Shown here piece by piece: positions 34,407-43,974 of a stretch of DNA of 64,000 nt; positions within the stretch are counted from its first letter, which is position 1, and every line of letters begins with the position of its first letter. Below the pieces are notes generated by a model. That model did no database searches and was not told the DNA's origin. It saw only the letters and a list, made by a program, of their open reading frames with translations. A program made the position numbers and the translations under genes. Source of the DNA: an uncultured Lachnospiraceae bacterium (GTDB taxonomy: Bacteria > Bacillota > Clostridia > Lachnospirales > Lachnospiraceae); NCBI GenBank assembly GCA_910576535.1, contig CAJTKK010000004.1, positions 124,001 through 188,000 on the forward strand, given 5' to 3'.

Positions 34407-35327
34407 CTATAGACGGCTTGCAGATTTCACTTTTCTGTCTGTAATTTTATCGTTCTTATTTATGCTGCCGCATAGTATGGGGGAGCAGGGGCTATGCTGT
34501 TTGAAATTTTCCACTGCTCCTGCAACGCTGGCATTGGCATAGCAGTAAAGGCAGGCAGACGGGCATGTATGGTAGGCTCCTACGTCCACGCTTTCCATAC
34601 ATCCGCATTCTTTCCTTTGGTTCCTGTCCTTTTTGCCGTTTAATTTATATCCAAGCAATCTCTCAATGAGTTCCTGGTCAATGCAGCTTCCGTGACGGAT
34701 GCCCTGGCTTTGTAAATCAATTTCTTCCGCACAGGTTTCCATTGCCAGATGATACCGGGAAGCAATCCGGGCCAGGCCGGAAGCTAAGCTGGCCATCTCA
34801 TCTTTTGTTATATCCCGGATAGCCAGCTTCCTCATATTGCGCTGCGTTTTTCCATAAAAATCGACAAAGCTTATCACTGCTTTTTCTGTATAGCCAGCCA
34901 GGCTGGCCGCGATTTTCTCAAAAGCTTTTAAGTGATATTCCATCGTATATCTCCCGTTGACTAAGATAGGGTCATATCTCCAGATTACCCTTTCTTTCCC
35001 TATTCTTTCCGACAAAGCCTGGAATGCAGGAATCAGTTCTTTCTTTTTATCCGGGAGGTTCGGTTCCACATCTCTCCCATAGCCGGTCAGCGTAAATTGG
35101 AAGTAGTACATATAATCCTGGAAAGCTTCCAGATATTCCATGATATTTGCCGGATTTTTCGTCCAGAATACGATGCAGTCCACCTGATCCGGCGACAAAT
35201 TGATCCTGCTGACCTGATGCGGGTTCATGGGATTTCTTACATAAAGAAACCCTTCTTTGATTCTGTTGGCAAACCATTCCCCGTAATAGCACGGAATATC
35301 TGTCCGTCTGCTGGCGCTTATGACCAT
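34407..35327 (-). CDS. DUF1848 protein with C-terminal CX3CX2C motif
   Basis: The 306-residue protein starts VISASRRTDIPCYYGEWFAN, the signature of DUF1848. Near the C-terminus it has CGC (241-243) and then CPSACLYC (Cys255, 259, 262), a CX3CX2C pattern like that binding the 4Fe-4S cluster of radical SAM enzymes, but placed at the end instead of the start. FWTKNPANI and IWRYDPI resemble spore-photoproduct-lyase-like TIM barrel segments. The function is unknown. It is strange in a polysaccharide locus, though it lies cleanly between two of its genes with AAAGGG before the ATG. Confidence 0.88.
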   Translation of the reverse strand: MVISASRRTDIPCYYGEWFANRIKEGFLYVRNPMNPHQVSRINLSPDQVDCIVFWTKNPANIMEYLEAFQDYMYYFQFTLTGYGRDVEPNLPDKKKELIPAFQALSERIGKERVIWRYDPILVNGRYTMEYHLKAFEKIAASLAGYTEKAVISFVDFYGKTQRNMRKLAIRDITKDEMASLASGLARIASRYHLAMETCAEEIDLQSQGIRHGSCIDQELIERLLGYKLNGKKDRNQRKECGCMESVDVGAYHTCPSACLYCYANASVAGAVENFKQHSPCSPILCGSINKNDKITDRKVKSASRL

Positions 35328-35430
35328 ATCTTACCCTTTCTTTGTTTTCTGCCCCATATCCCTTGCGGCGTGTCCGCTGGCCAGCGTTTTTGCACTGCCC
35401 TTGACCGTCCCGTCATCCCATCCGTTCCTT

Positions 35431-37410
35431 TTACTCTACCCGCAAAGAGAAATCGCTTCTGTCCAGCGAAAAATTAGGATTGTAATAAGGATCCCCTTTC
35501 TCCAGGACTTCCCTCCATTTTTTCCGGAACCGGGCAGACTCTTCCTCATACCGCTTTGCCTTTTCCCCCTGGTCATCCAGCCCCCTGGATATGGATTCGT
35601 AATGGTACAGCTCCGCAAAAGGCGTAAATACATTTAAATACCCCATTTCCCTCAGCCTGATGCAAAAATCCACATCATTGAGCGAAACTGCAAAAGATTC
35701 ATCCAGGCCTCCTGCTTTTTCAAAAAGTTCCTTGGATACCATCAGACATGCCCCTGTCACGGCGGATACATTTTGGGCATAGCAGAGCCTGCCCATGTAA
35801 CCAAGATTTTCCCTGTGCTGTTTATAATGGCTATGGCCAGCCGTACGGTGGGCGCCAAGCCCTAAAACAACGCCTGCATGCTGGATCGTTTTATCCCCGT
35901 AATAAAGCTTTGCCCCCACAGCGCCTACATCCTGACGCTGGGCATACATTAACAGCTCTTCCATCCAATTGACAGTAATCACCTGTGTATCATTGTTTAA
36001 AAACAGGATATAATCCCCCTCTGCCGATTTCACCCCAAGATTATTGACAGCAGAATAATTGAATTCCCCTTCATAAACGACTACTCTCACTTTCTCATTT
36101 TCTTTCAGTTCCTCATAATACTTCCAGATTTCCGGTGTCTTGCTGTTATTTTCCACTACGATTACTTCAAAATTATCATAAGTAGATTTTTCAAAAACAG
36201 AAGTCAGGCACCGGCGCAAATCCGATTCATGGTCTTTATTGGCAATCACAATAGATATCTTCGGATTACCGGCAATCGAATAACTGATTTTAAAAATCGT
36301 CTCAAAAGCTCTCGTCCCTGTAATTTTAAAATGTTCAAATCCATGCTTACGCAAATGCTCCGCCACTGCCCCTTTGGCCGCATCCACCGCATAAGTTTTG
36401 GCCTGTATGCCGCTGGCTACGCTCCCCGCATGGGAACGCCAATAATACATCAGTTTTGGCACATGAACCACATTCTTTGCTTTATCCGTAAGGCGAAGGA
36501 TCATATCATGATCCTGGCTGCCGTCATATTTGCTCCGGAACAGCTCGTCCCCATCCAGAAGCCGCTTATGGAAGACGCTGAAATGGCAAATATAATTATT
36601 CGCCCGTAAATTGTCAATAGCATAATCCGGCTTAAAATGCATGGTCAGCATTTTATTAATATTGCTGTTTTTAAAGGTTGTTTCATCGCAGTAAATATAA
36701 TCTGCGCCCTGTTCGTTGATTACCTTCGCATATTCATACAATACAGAAGGGTGGAGGATATCGTCGTGGTCAAACAGCCCGATATATTCCCCGGTTGCCA
36801 TGGCCAGGCACCGGTTCGTATTGCCTGAAATGCCCTCATTTTTCTCCAGCTTTTTATATACGATGCGCCCGTTGCCCCCTGTTCTTTCTTGATCCGCCCT
36901 CTGATATTCCAGGCACATTTCCCCTACATATGCATAGCCGTCCTCGGAACCGTCCGCCAGGCAAAGCTCCCAGTTTCCATACGTCTGCTGTATTACCGAA
37001 TCCAGCATGTCCGCCAAATACTCGCGGGGGGTATTATAAAGGGGAACCAGTATGCTGAACTTCACCATATGGGGGAATACTGTGCCTGCTTCCCCACGCC
37101 GCCTCTCCTCATCCGGAAAACTGGCGGAGCCATAGCGTTCCATAGCCTCTCTTTCCCTTTGTTTATACTTTATTTTTGCCCATATGCCCTTCCAATTACC
37201 GCAGTTTTTCAGCCGGTCCTTCTGACGTATGCAATAATGCATCGCTTTACGCAGGGGGGCGCTTATTTTCCAGGCCGGATTATTTTTAATTCTGTTTATT
37301 TTAAAATTCAGCTCTTCGTTCTTTTCTTCCAGTTCCGCTATCCGCCCCGCCAAGTCCGCGCATTTCATATGCTCCTTCTCGTAAGCCTCTTTATAATCCA
37401 TCGTTTCCAT
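35431..37410 (-). CDS. Glycosyltransferase with two GT2 domains and N-terminal coiled coil
   Basis: The 659-residue enzyme begins with a coiled-coil stretch (about 8-50) and the short motif NNPAWKISAPLR seen in many wall-polysaccharide GTs. The first GT2 domain (about 110-360) has FSILVPLYNTPREYLADMLD and GLFDHDDILHPS. The second (about 385-620) has KISIVIANKDHESDLRRCL, LFLNNDTQV and VSLNDVDFCIRLREMG. Two active sites suggest it adds two different residues or builds a repeating polymer. GAGG lies 7 bases before the ATG, and the start overlaps the upstream gene by 20 bases. Confidence 0.92.
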   Translation of the reverse strand: METMDYKEAYEKEHMKCADLAGRIAELEEKNEELNFKINRIKNNPAWKISAPLRKAMHYCIRQKDRLKNCGNWKGIWAKIKYKQREREAMERYGSASFPDEERRRGEAGTVFPHMVKFSILVPLYNTPREYLADMLDSVIQQTYGNWELCLADGSEDGYAYVGEMCLEYQRADQERTGGNGRIVYKKLEKNEGISGNTNRCLAMATGEYIGLFDHDDILHPSVLYEYAKVINEQGADYIYCDETTFKNSNINKMLTMHFKPDYAIDNLRANNYICHFSVFHKRLLDGDELFRSKYDGSQDHDMILRLTDKAKNVVHVPKLMYYWRSHAGSVASGIQAKTYAVDAAKGAVAEHLRKHGFEHFKITGTRAFETIFKISYSIAGNPKISIVIANKDHESDLRRCLTSVFEKSTYDNFEVIVVENNSKTPEIWKYYEELKENEKVRVVVYEGEFNYSAVNNLGVKSAEGDYILFLNNDTQVITVNWMEELLMYAQRQDVGAVGAKLYYGDKTIQHAGVVLGLGAHRTAGHSHYKQHRENLGYMGRLCYAQNVSAVTGACLMVSKELFEKAGGLDESFAVSLNDVDFCIRLREMGYLNVFTPFAELYHYESISRGLDDQGEKAKRYEEESARFRKKWREVLEKGDPYYNPNFSLDRSDFSLRVE

Positions 37411-39460
37411 CGTTCATCCTCGTATTCAAATACCTGTTTGTCCAGCAGTACAGCTTCTGCCCGGAACAGGTTTCCCTCACAAACATTCCAATCCGGTAAC
37501 TGCCTTCCGCCAATAGGCTGCCGTCAATTACTGCGCCGAACCCGGCCAGCCCCACATGTTCCTGATCCGGCAGATTCTCCTCCACATCCCTGCGTCTAAA
37601 AAGCTCCGGCCGGACAGCCATTAACTTGCCTCCATTTTGTTCCGCATCCTTTTCCGGTTTTAACAGAATCTTTCTCTCAAACAAAGCATTGTCCGAACCG
37701 GACACAAATGAATATCCCTGCAGGAAATATTCCGTGTTTTTCTCTTCCGTTCCGTCAAAAAGGGCTGCCGGCCCGGCATATTCCAGGCTGATCATAACGC
37801 AGGCGTCTTCTCTTGCCCCTGACAGCAGATTCCCGGCCTCTTCTGCCTGGGCGCGTACAGAATCATATTCCATCCCATATTCCGCCTGCAGGTCAAAGCC
37901 GGCGCTTAATATATCATTAGCCAGATATTTATGATAAAAAGGATCTTTCCCGTAAAGGGCCGGATGCCTTTCGTACAGCTTATCCCTTTCCCGCAGAAGC
38001 CTCTCCAGCTTATCCCTCTCCCCGTCGTTGCCCCGGCTTAGGGATTCATGATGATACAGTGCAAAATCCTGCAGCGTCACATTATAGTATCCGTTTTCAA
38101 AAAGGGAAAAGCAAAGATCCACATCGTTAAAAGCCACCGGAAGATCTTCCGGGAACCCCCCTGCTTCAAAGAACCGGCTCTTCTCCACTGCAAGGCAGGC
38201 GCCGGTTACCGCGATCACGTTGCGCCTTCTTCTGTTCCAGCTATAATAATAGCTGACCGTATCCTCTTTAAACTGCAGCTTATGCACCGGCCCCAGTTTT
38301 AAGTTCACAATTCCCGCATGCTGTATCCTGACCGAACCCGGATAATACAGCTTGACCCCTACAGCCCCCGTATATGGCAGACATGCCATATCCACAAGGG
38401 TTTCCAGAAAGTTGTCCTTTCCGCTGCCCGCAAAATCCGGCAGCTCCACATCGTCGTTCAGAAACAGCAGCACGTCCCCTGCCGCCGCTTCTGCGCCCAT
38501 GTTGCACATCTTCGAAAAATGAAAAGGCATCTCCTGGTAACAATACGTAAAAGGAATTCCCAGCCCCCCTAACCAATGCTCCAGTTCCCTCTTCGTATCC
38601 TCTTTGCTGCCATTATCCACCAGAATAATTTCGTAATGTTTCCCATATCCCCTTTCCGCTTCTGCTGCTACGGAAAGAATGCAGCGTTTTAATACATCCG
38701 CATTATCCTTGGAAGGAATGATCACCGATAATTTTCCTGCCTCCCCTTTTTTCTGCCTGTCCATGTCCCCGGGAACCGGCTCCAGTTCCAGCATCCATTC
38801 CCTGTTCTGTTTCCCATGAAACAGCACTTCGTCCAAATGCCCGATGGGAAAATCCCAGTCCCCTCCTGCGCTTTTTTCCCGCCTCCTGAATCCCCCGCAT
38901 TTCTTTGCCAGCAAAAAACATAGCTTATAAACAGCTTTCCTTTCTTCCCCGCCGTCTGTTTCCGCCATCCAATATTTTTCTTCCTCTGTCAATTCCTTAA
39001 GCATTTTTGTCCTGACAGCAAATATATTTCCAAAATAAAAAAAGGATAAAAAAGTATCTGGCGACCAGTCCGGTTTAAACCAGGGAGTATAACGGATACC
39101 CTCAGGGCTTAACACATCTTCATCCCCATAAAGCATGTTTATCTCCCCATGGCAAGAAAAATATTCCGCCACTTCCTCCCTGGCGCCGTCTCTTACTCTT
39201 CCGGAGGAATCTGCAAACAGAATAATATCCGCCGTTTCCGTCTGCAAAGACTTTCCCAGGCAGTAGTCAACGCAAGACTCATAAGGCACCTCCTTTACGG
39301 TATAGGGGCTGCCCTGGCTATGCCCGCCATTTCTTTCCCTCTCCGTCTTTTTTGCCCATGAATCATAAGTCACTGTCTTTTTTTCCAGCAGCCTTTCATA
39401 CTTCTCCCGCTGCCTGCCGGCCAGCAGTTTTTTTATCCCTTGCTTTACCCCATGAAACAT
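37391..39460 (-). CDS. Large GT2 glycosyltransferase with degenerate first domain
   Basis: The 689-residue protein has an N-terminal half that keeps only the later part of a GT2 domain (INMLYGDEDVLSPEGIRYTP, WFKPDWSPDTFLSFFYFGNI) and lacks a recognisable first strand. A complete GT2 domain follows from about residue 250 (LSVIIPSKDNADVLKRCILS, LLFLNDDVELPD, VAFNDVDLCFSLFENGYYNV). The last 130 residues look beta-rich. The ATG at 39460 is chosen because AGGA precedes it; the in-frame GTG at 39469 is too close to that site. It starts 12 bases after the methyltransferase/kinase gene. Confidence 0.9.
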   Translation of the reverse strand: MFHGVKQGIKKLLAGRQREKYERLLEKKTVTYDSWAKKTERERNGGHSQGSPYTVKEVPYESCVDYCLGKSLQTETADIILFADSSGRVRDGAREEVAEYFSCHGEINMLYGDEDVLSPEGIRYTPWFKPDWSPDTFLSFFYFGNIFAVRTKMLKELTEEEKYWMAETDGGEERKAVYKLCFLLAKKCGGFRRREKSAGGDWDFPIGHLDEVLFHGKQNREWMLELEPVPGDMDRQKKGEAGKLSVIIPSKDNADVLKRCILSVAAEAERGYGKHYEIILVDNGSKEDTKRELEHWLGGLGIPFTYCYQEMPFHFSKMCNMGAEAAAGDVLLFLNDDVELPDFAGSGKDNFLETLVDMACLPYTGAVGVKLYYPGSVRIQHAGIVNLKLGPVHKLQFKEDTVSYYYSWNRRRRNVIAVTGACLAVEKSRFFEAGGFPEDLPVAFNDVDLCFSLFENGYYNVTLQDFALYHHESLSRGNDGERDKLERLLRERDKLYERHPALYGKDPFYHKYLANDILSAGFDLQAEYGMEYDSVRAQAEEAGNLLSGAREDACVMISLEYAGPAALFDGTEEKNTEYFLQGYSFVSGSDNALFERKILLKPEKDAEQNGGKLMAVRPELFRRRDVEENLPDQEHVGLAGFGAVIDGSLLAEGSYRIGMFVRETCSGQKLYCWTNRYLNTRMNDGNDGL

Positions 39461-39472
39461 TCCGATCACGTC

Positions 39473-41557
39473 CTAAAACCATTTTTTTGCCGCATCCGCC
39501 ATATCCATGGCAATGGAAAAGGGCAGCCTTACCATTTCTATCTCCGCTTCCAGTGTGTTCCCTTCCCCTTTTTCCAAATCCTCAATCCTGATATTGATGT
39601 TTGGATCCTCCGTGGCAAACACATAGCTTCCTTCCCCCAGCCGCCTGCCGTTAGTTACAATCCGCTTTTTTCCGTTCCCTATAGCCGCCCCGTTAAACAA
39701 AAGCTTTTTTATCTTCACCGCGCAATAATCCATCGCCGGGTCTATGCGCAATGTCTTCACATCTTTGTCCACAGGCAGAGTCAGATGAATGATCCGGTCC
39801 CCCTCACAGGCATCCTTGACAAAATAAGAATCCTCCTCGCAGTATCCCTTTCCCCTGTCTATATAAACCTGAACCCTTTCTTCCTTGGAAGACCCGTCAA
39901 ATTTATGCAGCCATTTTTCCGGTTCCATCACCCGGTTCCCGATGGCTTCCCTGATTTCTCCCATTGATTTCCGGCGGCCGGTCACAAATTTCTGGAATTC
40001 CATCTCCCTGGCCTTGCAGCTTTCTTCCTCTTCCCCGGTCAGCCCAAGCCTTCCTGCCATAGAAGAAAGATCCAGTTTTCCCCTTTTCCTATTCTCCAGG
40101 ATATAGCAATAAAGCGCACGGTACGCCGTCTCCTTCGCGCTGATAGGCTTCCCGAAAGTCCATTCGTAATCAATTACCGTCCAAGGCATGGATTTTACTG
40201 TCTCCAAATCATCCCAGGATGAGCCTTCCGGCAGCGGGACCAATAAATTGGCGAAGATCAAATCATAATCCGCCACCGGCAGATCTTCCCCATAAGATAT
40301 TCTCCTTCTATATTCCTGAAGCAAAACGGAAAAACTGTCCATATCCCCCCTGTCCAAAAAACCGTCCAGGATTTCTTCCAACGTTATGCCTTGTACATAT
40401 TCAAACTCCGCACCGGTTCCGTCTTCCATAATCCGGCACTTATTGATTTCCAGCAGGCTGCCCGCAAACCGCTTGGTCAAATCCAGATAAGCTGTCCCCA
40501 TCCCCCGGATATGCTCTGCCGCCGGCTCTGATAAAGCCTGTTTCCTTATGACCGGCCCCTGATCCCCTACCCGCAGTTCAGTACGGATGGCATACTCTTC
40601 TGCCCGGTCATTGGAATATTTCACATAGGCTATCTCCGGTTCCGGCCCGATAACCACTGCATATGAATTAGAAAAAACAGGGAAAAGCCCGTCTTTCACA
40701 ATCCCGTCAAATGCCTGTTTCTCATCAAAAAGCAGCATTCTTTCCCTGTCAAAATTCCTTAAATTATCATACAATTCCCCCGGCTTCGGCAGACGCCTGT
40801 CGGAATATAGCGCTGTCATAAACTTATAATCAGGGTAAGGATAGTAAAAAGAGTATTCCGTCAGGCCGCTTTCCTGCAGCATCTGTTCCAGGCGGCTTCT
40901 TACAAAAGTCCGTACGCCGCCTCCCCCGGCATAATCTTCAATGCCGGAAAAATAAGAACCCAAATGGTCTTCCATGCACCCGGCAAAATATTTTAGCCCC
41001 AGCTTATTCTCTATGGCAATAACGATCCTTCCGTCTTCCTTCAGATGCCCCTGCATCATCTTCAGCCAGTCCACATATGGGTTTTTTGTATCAATATAGC
41101 TTTGCCCGTATTCAAAAACCCCAATAAAGCAAATATAGTCAAAATCCGTAGGCAAGTCCGGCTCAATATCCTTAAAATTCCCCACATGTATCGTCACATT
41201 CCCGCACTCCTGATGACGGTACGCATTAATCAGGCTCCGTTTTTTCGATAAATCAATGCTGGTCACACTTCCTGCCTTCTGCGCCAGCTTTCCGGTGATT
41301 GCCCCGCAGCCGGAGCCGATCTCCAGTACTTTATCTTCTTTTTTCACCGGAAGCCAGTCTGCCATATTTTCACGGAGCGGCGACAGATGATACAAGACCG
41401 GCCATTTAGCCTTCTCTTCAATGATTCTCCGGAACTCTTCCGGGGAATGATTTTTTACGATTTCCAGCAATTCATCTTCCACATCCCCGTCACAGTAATA
41501 ATCTTCCCCCGGATAATGCTTATAATCCAACGTGATTTTCCCTATTTTTTCTTTCAT
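39473..41557 (-). CDS. Methyltransferase with kinase-like domain, possible polysaccharide chain terminator (WbdD-like layout)
   Basis: Residues about 50-250 are a class I SAM methyltransferase (VLEIGSGCGAITGKLA, then SIDLSKKR; IENKLGLKYFAGCMEDH). Residues about 300-500 look like a protein-kinase-fold domain: a lysine in VIRKQAL (Lys339), hinge FEYVQGITLEEIL, catalytic-loop pattern DLIFAN (Asp432, Asn437, spaced as in HRDxKxxN) and VIDYEW (Asp463) in the DFG place. The last 150 residues are beta-rich. In E. coli O9a, WbdD methylates and phosphorylates the chain end, and the Wzt C-terminal domain reads that cap. Here the gene overlaps the Wzt-like gene by 4 bases (ATGA). The kinase call is by motif only. 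Confidence 0.85.
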   Translation of the reverse strand: MKEKIGKITLDYKHYPGEDYYCDGDVEDELLEIVKNHSPEEFRRIIEEKAKWPVLYHLSPLRENMADWLPVKKEDKVLEIGSGCGAITGKLAQKAGSVTSIDLSKKRSLINAYRHQECGNVTIHVGNFKDIEPDLPTDFDYICFIGVFEYGQSYIDTKNPYVDWLKMMQGHLKEDGRIVIAIENKLGLKYFAGCMEDHLGSYFSGIEDYAGGGGVRTFVRSRLEQMLQESGLTEYSFYYPYPDYKFMTALYSDRRLPKPGELYDNLRNFDRERMLLFDEKQAFDGIVKDGLFPVFSNSYAVVIGPEPEIAYVKYSNDRAEEYAIRTELRVGDQGPVIRKQALSEPAAEHIRGMGTAYLDLTKRFAGSLLEINKCRIMEDGTGAEFEYVQGITLEEILDGFLDRGDMDSFSVLLQEYRRRISYGEDLPVADYDLIFANLLVPLPEGSSWDDLETVKSMPWTVIDYEWTFGKPISAKETAYRALYCYILENRKRGKLDLSSMAGRLGLTGEEEESCKAREMEFQKFVTGRRKSMGEIREAIGNRVMEPEKWLHKFDGSSKEERVQVYIDRGKGYCEEDSYFVKDACEGDRIIHLTLPVDKDVKTLRIDPAMDYCAVKIKKLLFNGAAIGNGKKRIVTNGRRLGEGSYVFATEDPNINIRIEDLEKGEGNTLEAEIEMVRLPFSIAMDMADAAKKWF

Positions 41558-42846
41558 TCCGGCTTCTCCTCATTTCTGTCATACACCTCGGCCACTGTCC
41601 CTATATCGTAATAGCCAACGGTATCCTTATCGGAGATCACAGTGATGTTTAATACATCATACAGCCTATGATACACTTCAAACTTGTCTCTTTCATATCC
41701 CGTCACCCCTAAGGAAAGCAGATATTCCCCTCCCTGCAGGCTCATTTTCTGGGTAAATACCGCCTCCTTTTTTCCCCCTGCGCTTACCGGTTCTAAAAAG
41801 GCCTTCTCCACCATCGTATTTGTCCCCGTAATCTCCGTCCCTTTAATATTTTTTATCGTAAAAGCAAAAATAGGAGCCGGAACATCTTCGGCGAAATCCA
41901 CCTTCATGTGGATCGTAAACTCCTGTCCCTTTATCACGGCGGTAGTATGTATCCCCTTATCGTCCGTAATATAGTACTCCGTGATCTTAGCAGCATTCGT
42001 CCCATATTCCAGCAGATCCGGATTTATGCCTGCTTTTGCCGCAGCCGCATCTGTCACTTCCTTGTCATTCAGCAGGCCGCCGCCCTCGTCTTCCGTCACT
42101 TCATACTGCCCTACCAGCACACGTTTATAGACGTCAATCATCTCTTTCGGCGAGCCTTCCCCCAGCTTTACCCCTTGGTTTAAAAGCACTACCCGGTCAC
42201 AGTATTTGCTGATACTGCTCAAATCATGGCTGACAAACAAAATCGTCTTCCCCATCCGCTTAAATTCTTCGAACTTATGGTAGCACTTCGCCTGGAAAAA
42301 TACATCCCCTACCGATAAAGCCTCGTCCACGATCAATATCTCCGGTTCAATATTAATCGCAACTGCAAAAGCAAGACGGACAAACATCCCGCTGGAATAA
42401 GTTTTTACCGGCTGATACACATAATCGCCAATATCCGCGAATTCCAGGATAGCATCCATCTTTTCATCAATTTCTTTTTCGGAAAAACCGATCATCGTTC
42501 CATTCAAATAAATATTTTCAATCCCATTATACTCCTGGTTGAATCCAGCCCCCAGTTCCAAAAGGGCGGATATCCGGCCGTTTACTTTCACTTCCCCGGC
42601 GGAAGGGTTTAAAACCCCCGTAATAATCTTCAAAATTGTAGATTTCCCCGAACCATTCGTGCCAATAATACCAACCGTTTCCCCTTGGTAGACTTTCAGG
42701 TTCACCTGGTTTAAGGCATGATGTTCCTTATATTTTTTTTTCCTGGAAAAACCCAGCGCTTCCATCATCCTGTCCGAAGGCTTGTCATACAGTCTATACA
42801 CTTTATCCAGGTTCTTCACCTGAATTGCTACTTTTTTCTTATTCAT
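41554..42846 (-). CDS. Polysaccharide ABC exporter ATPase with C-terminal Wzt-type domain
   Basis: The 430-residue protein has an ABC ATPase domain with Walker A GTNGSGKST (62-70), signature TYSSGMFVRLAFA and Walker B ILIVDEALSVGD (170-181), characteristic of Wzt/TagH/RgpD exporters. Residues about 285-430 form an added beta-sandwich (ITEYYITDDKGIHTTAVIKG, FAFTIKNIKGTEITGTNT) like the Wzt C-terminal carbohydrate-binding domain that selects capped chains. It drives lipid-linked polymer across the membrane together with the permease upstream. Its stop codon overlaps the start of the methyltransferase/kinase gene. Confidence 0.95.
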   Translation of the reverse strand: MNKKKVAIQVKNLDKVYRLYDKPSDRMMEALGFSRKKKYKEHHALNQVNLKVYQGETVGIIGTNGSGKSTILKIITGVLNPSAGEVKVNGRISALLELGAGFNQEYNGIENIYLNGTMIGFSEKEIDEKMDAILEFADIGDYVYQPVKTYSSGMFVRLAFAVAINIEPEILIVDEALSVGDVFFQAKCYHKFEEFKRMGKTILFVSHDLSSISKYCDRVVLLNQGVKLGEGSPKEMIDVYKRVLVGQYEVTEDEGGGLLNDKEVTDAAAAKAGINPDLLEYGTNAAKITEYYITDDKGIHTTAVIKGQEFTIHMKVDFAEDVPAPIFAFTIKNIKGTEITGTNTMVEKAFLEPVSAGGKKEAVFTQKMSLQGGEYLLSLGVTGYERDKFEVYHRLYDVLNITVISDKDTVGYYDIGTVAEVYDRNEEKPE

Positions 42847-42912
42847 CCTGCTGTTTCTCCATTCCCAATTTGCTGCCGCCTCCTGCCGCAGCCAGAACTG
42901 CAGCGCCCCCGC

Positions 42913-43965
42913 CTAAAGAACATCGGCAAAATGCACTTTCAGCCTTTTAAAAATCAAAGATCCAATGCAAAACAGCGTCACCGTAAAGATCCAAAAATAG
43001 GTGGAAGAATAAAAATGTTCAAAAAACCATTCCTGTTCATAGATTGCACTGCGGTATCCATTCACGATATAAACCATTGGATTCAGCTTGAAAACCGGCT
43101 TCACCCGGTCAGTCAGGACTGAAATATCCCAAAGGATCGGCGTCGCCCACATCCCAATCTGCAGAACAATACTGATGATCTGCTGCAAATCCTTAAAAAA
43201 TACCACGACTGCACAAGTCACATAACTAATTGCCAGTACAAGCACAAACTCACAAAAGCTGTAGTAGAAAATCTGCAGCGTGTAAATGCTTGGATAATAA
43301 CCGTAGGCAATGGCAATCACAAATAACACCAATACAAAGAAAATATGGACAAAGGTAGCTGCAATTACTTTTATAATTGGCAGGATACTGATTTTAAATA
43401 CTACTTTTTTTACAAGATAATTGTATTCCAGCAAAGCGGTCGTCCCATTTGTCAAGGCTTCCGTAAAATAAAACCAAGGTACCAGCCCTGCCGTAAGATA
43501 CAGCACATAAGGGACTTCGATCCCTCCGGCCACAAGCTGGCTTCTCGTATCGAATACCCGGTCAAATACAATCCAATACATGACCACCGTTACCACTGGC
43601 TGCACAAATGCCCATACCATGCCAAGATAAGAACCGGCATAACGTTTCTTAAAATCATTTTTTGCCAGCTTCCATATCAGCCTCCTGCTCTGGTAGAGTT
43701 CTTTCGGAAGAACCGTCAGGCGGTCATAAAAAATACCGAAAATAACACAGGTAAATGAAATCAGCAGGCAGGCCATCACTTTTTTCATTACTTCCGTCGT
43801 CTGGTCCGCTAATGGATTGTGATGAAGCAGGACTACTGCCGCAAGCACCGTAGCAAGAAAATAGAAAAGCCCTATAAATGCCTTTTTTGTTATATCCCCA
43901 TTCCGCTTCCTTCTTTTCTTATTTCCATTTTTTCCAAGCTTTTTTGTTTTCTTTCCAGTTTCCAT
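42913..43965 (-). CDS. Polysaccharide ABC exporter permease (Wzm/TagG/RgpC-like) with N-terminal extension
   Basis: The C-terminal 260 residues are an ABC-2 polysaccharide exporter permease with six helices (NDFKKRYAGSYLGMVWAFVQ, FYFTEALTNGTTALLEYNYL, NPMVYIVNGYRSAIYE). Before it stands a basic segment of about 25 residues and two additional hydrophobic helices (about 28-47 and 63-80), making 350 residues against the usual 260-280. The extra helices may anchor or recruit a partner. It starts 9 bases after rmlC and precedes the ATPase gene by 66 bases. Confidence 0.93.
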   Translation of the reverse strand: METGKKTKKLGKNGNKKRRKRNGDITKKAFIGLFYFLATVLAAVVLLHHNPLADQTTEVMKKVMACLLISFTCVIFGIFYDRLTVLPKELYQSRRLIWKLAKNDFKKRYAGSYLGMVWAFVQPVVTVVMYWIVFDRVFDTRSQLVAGGIEVPYVLYLTAGLVPWFYFTEALTNGTTALLEYNYLVKKVVFKISILPIIKVIAATFVHIFFVLVLFVIAIAYGYYPSIYTLQIFYYSFCEFVLVLAISYVTCAVVVFFKDLQQIISIVLQIGMWATPILWDISVLTDRVKPVFKLNPMVYIVNGYRSAIYEQEWFFEHFYSSTYFWIFTVTLFCIGSLIFKRLKVHFADVL

Positions 43966-43974
43966 ACAGTATCC

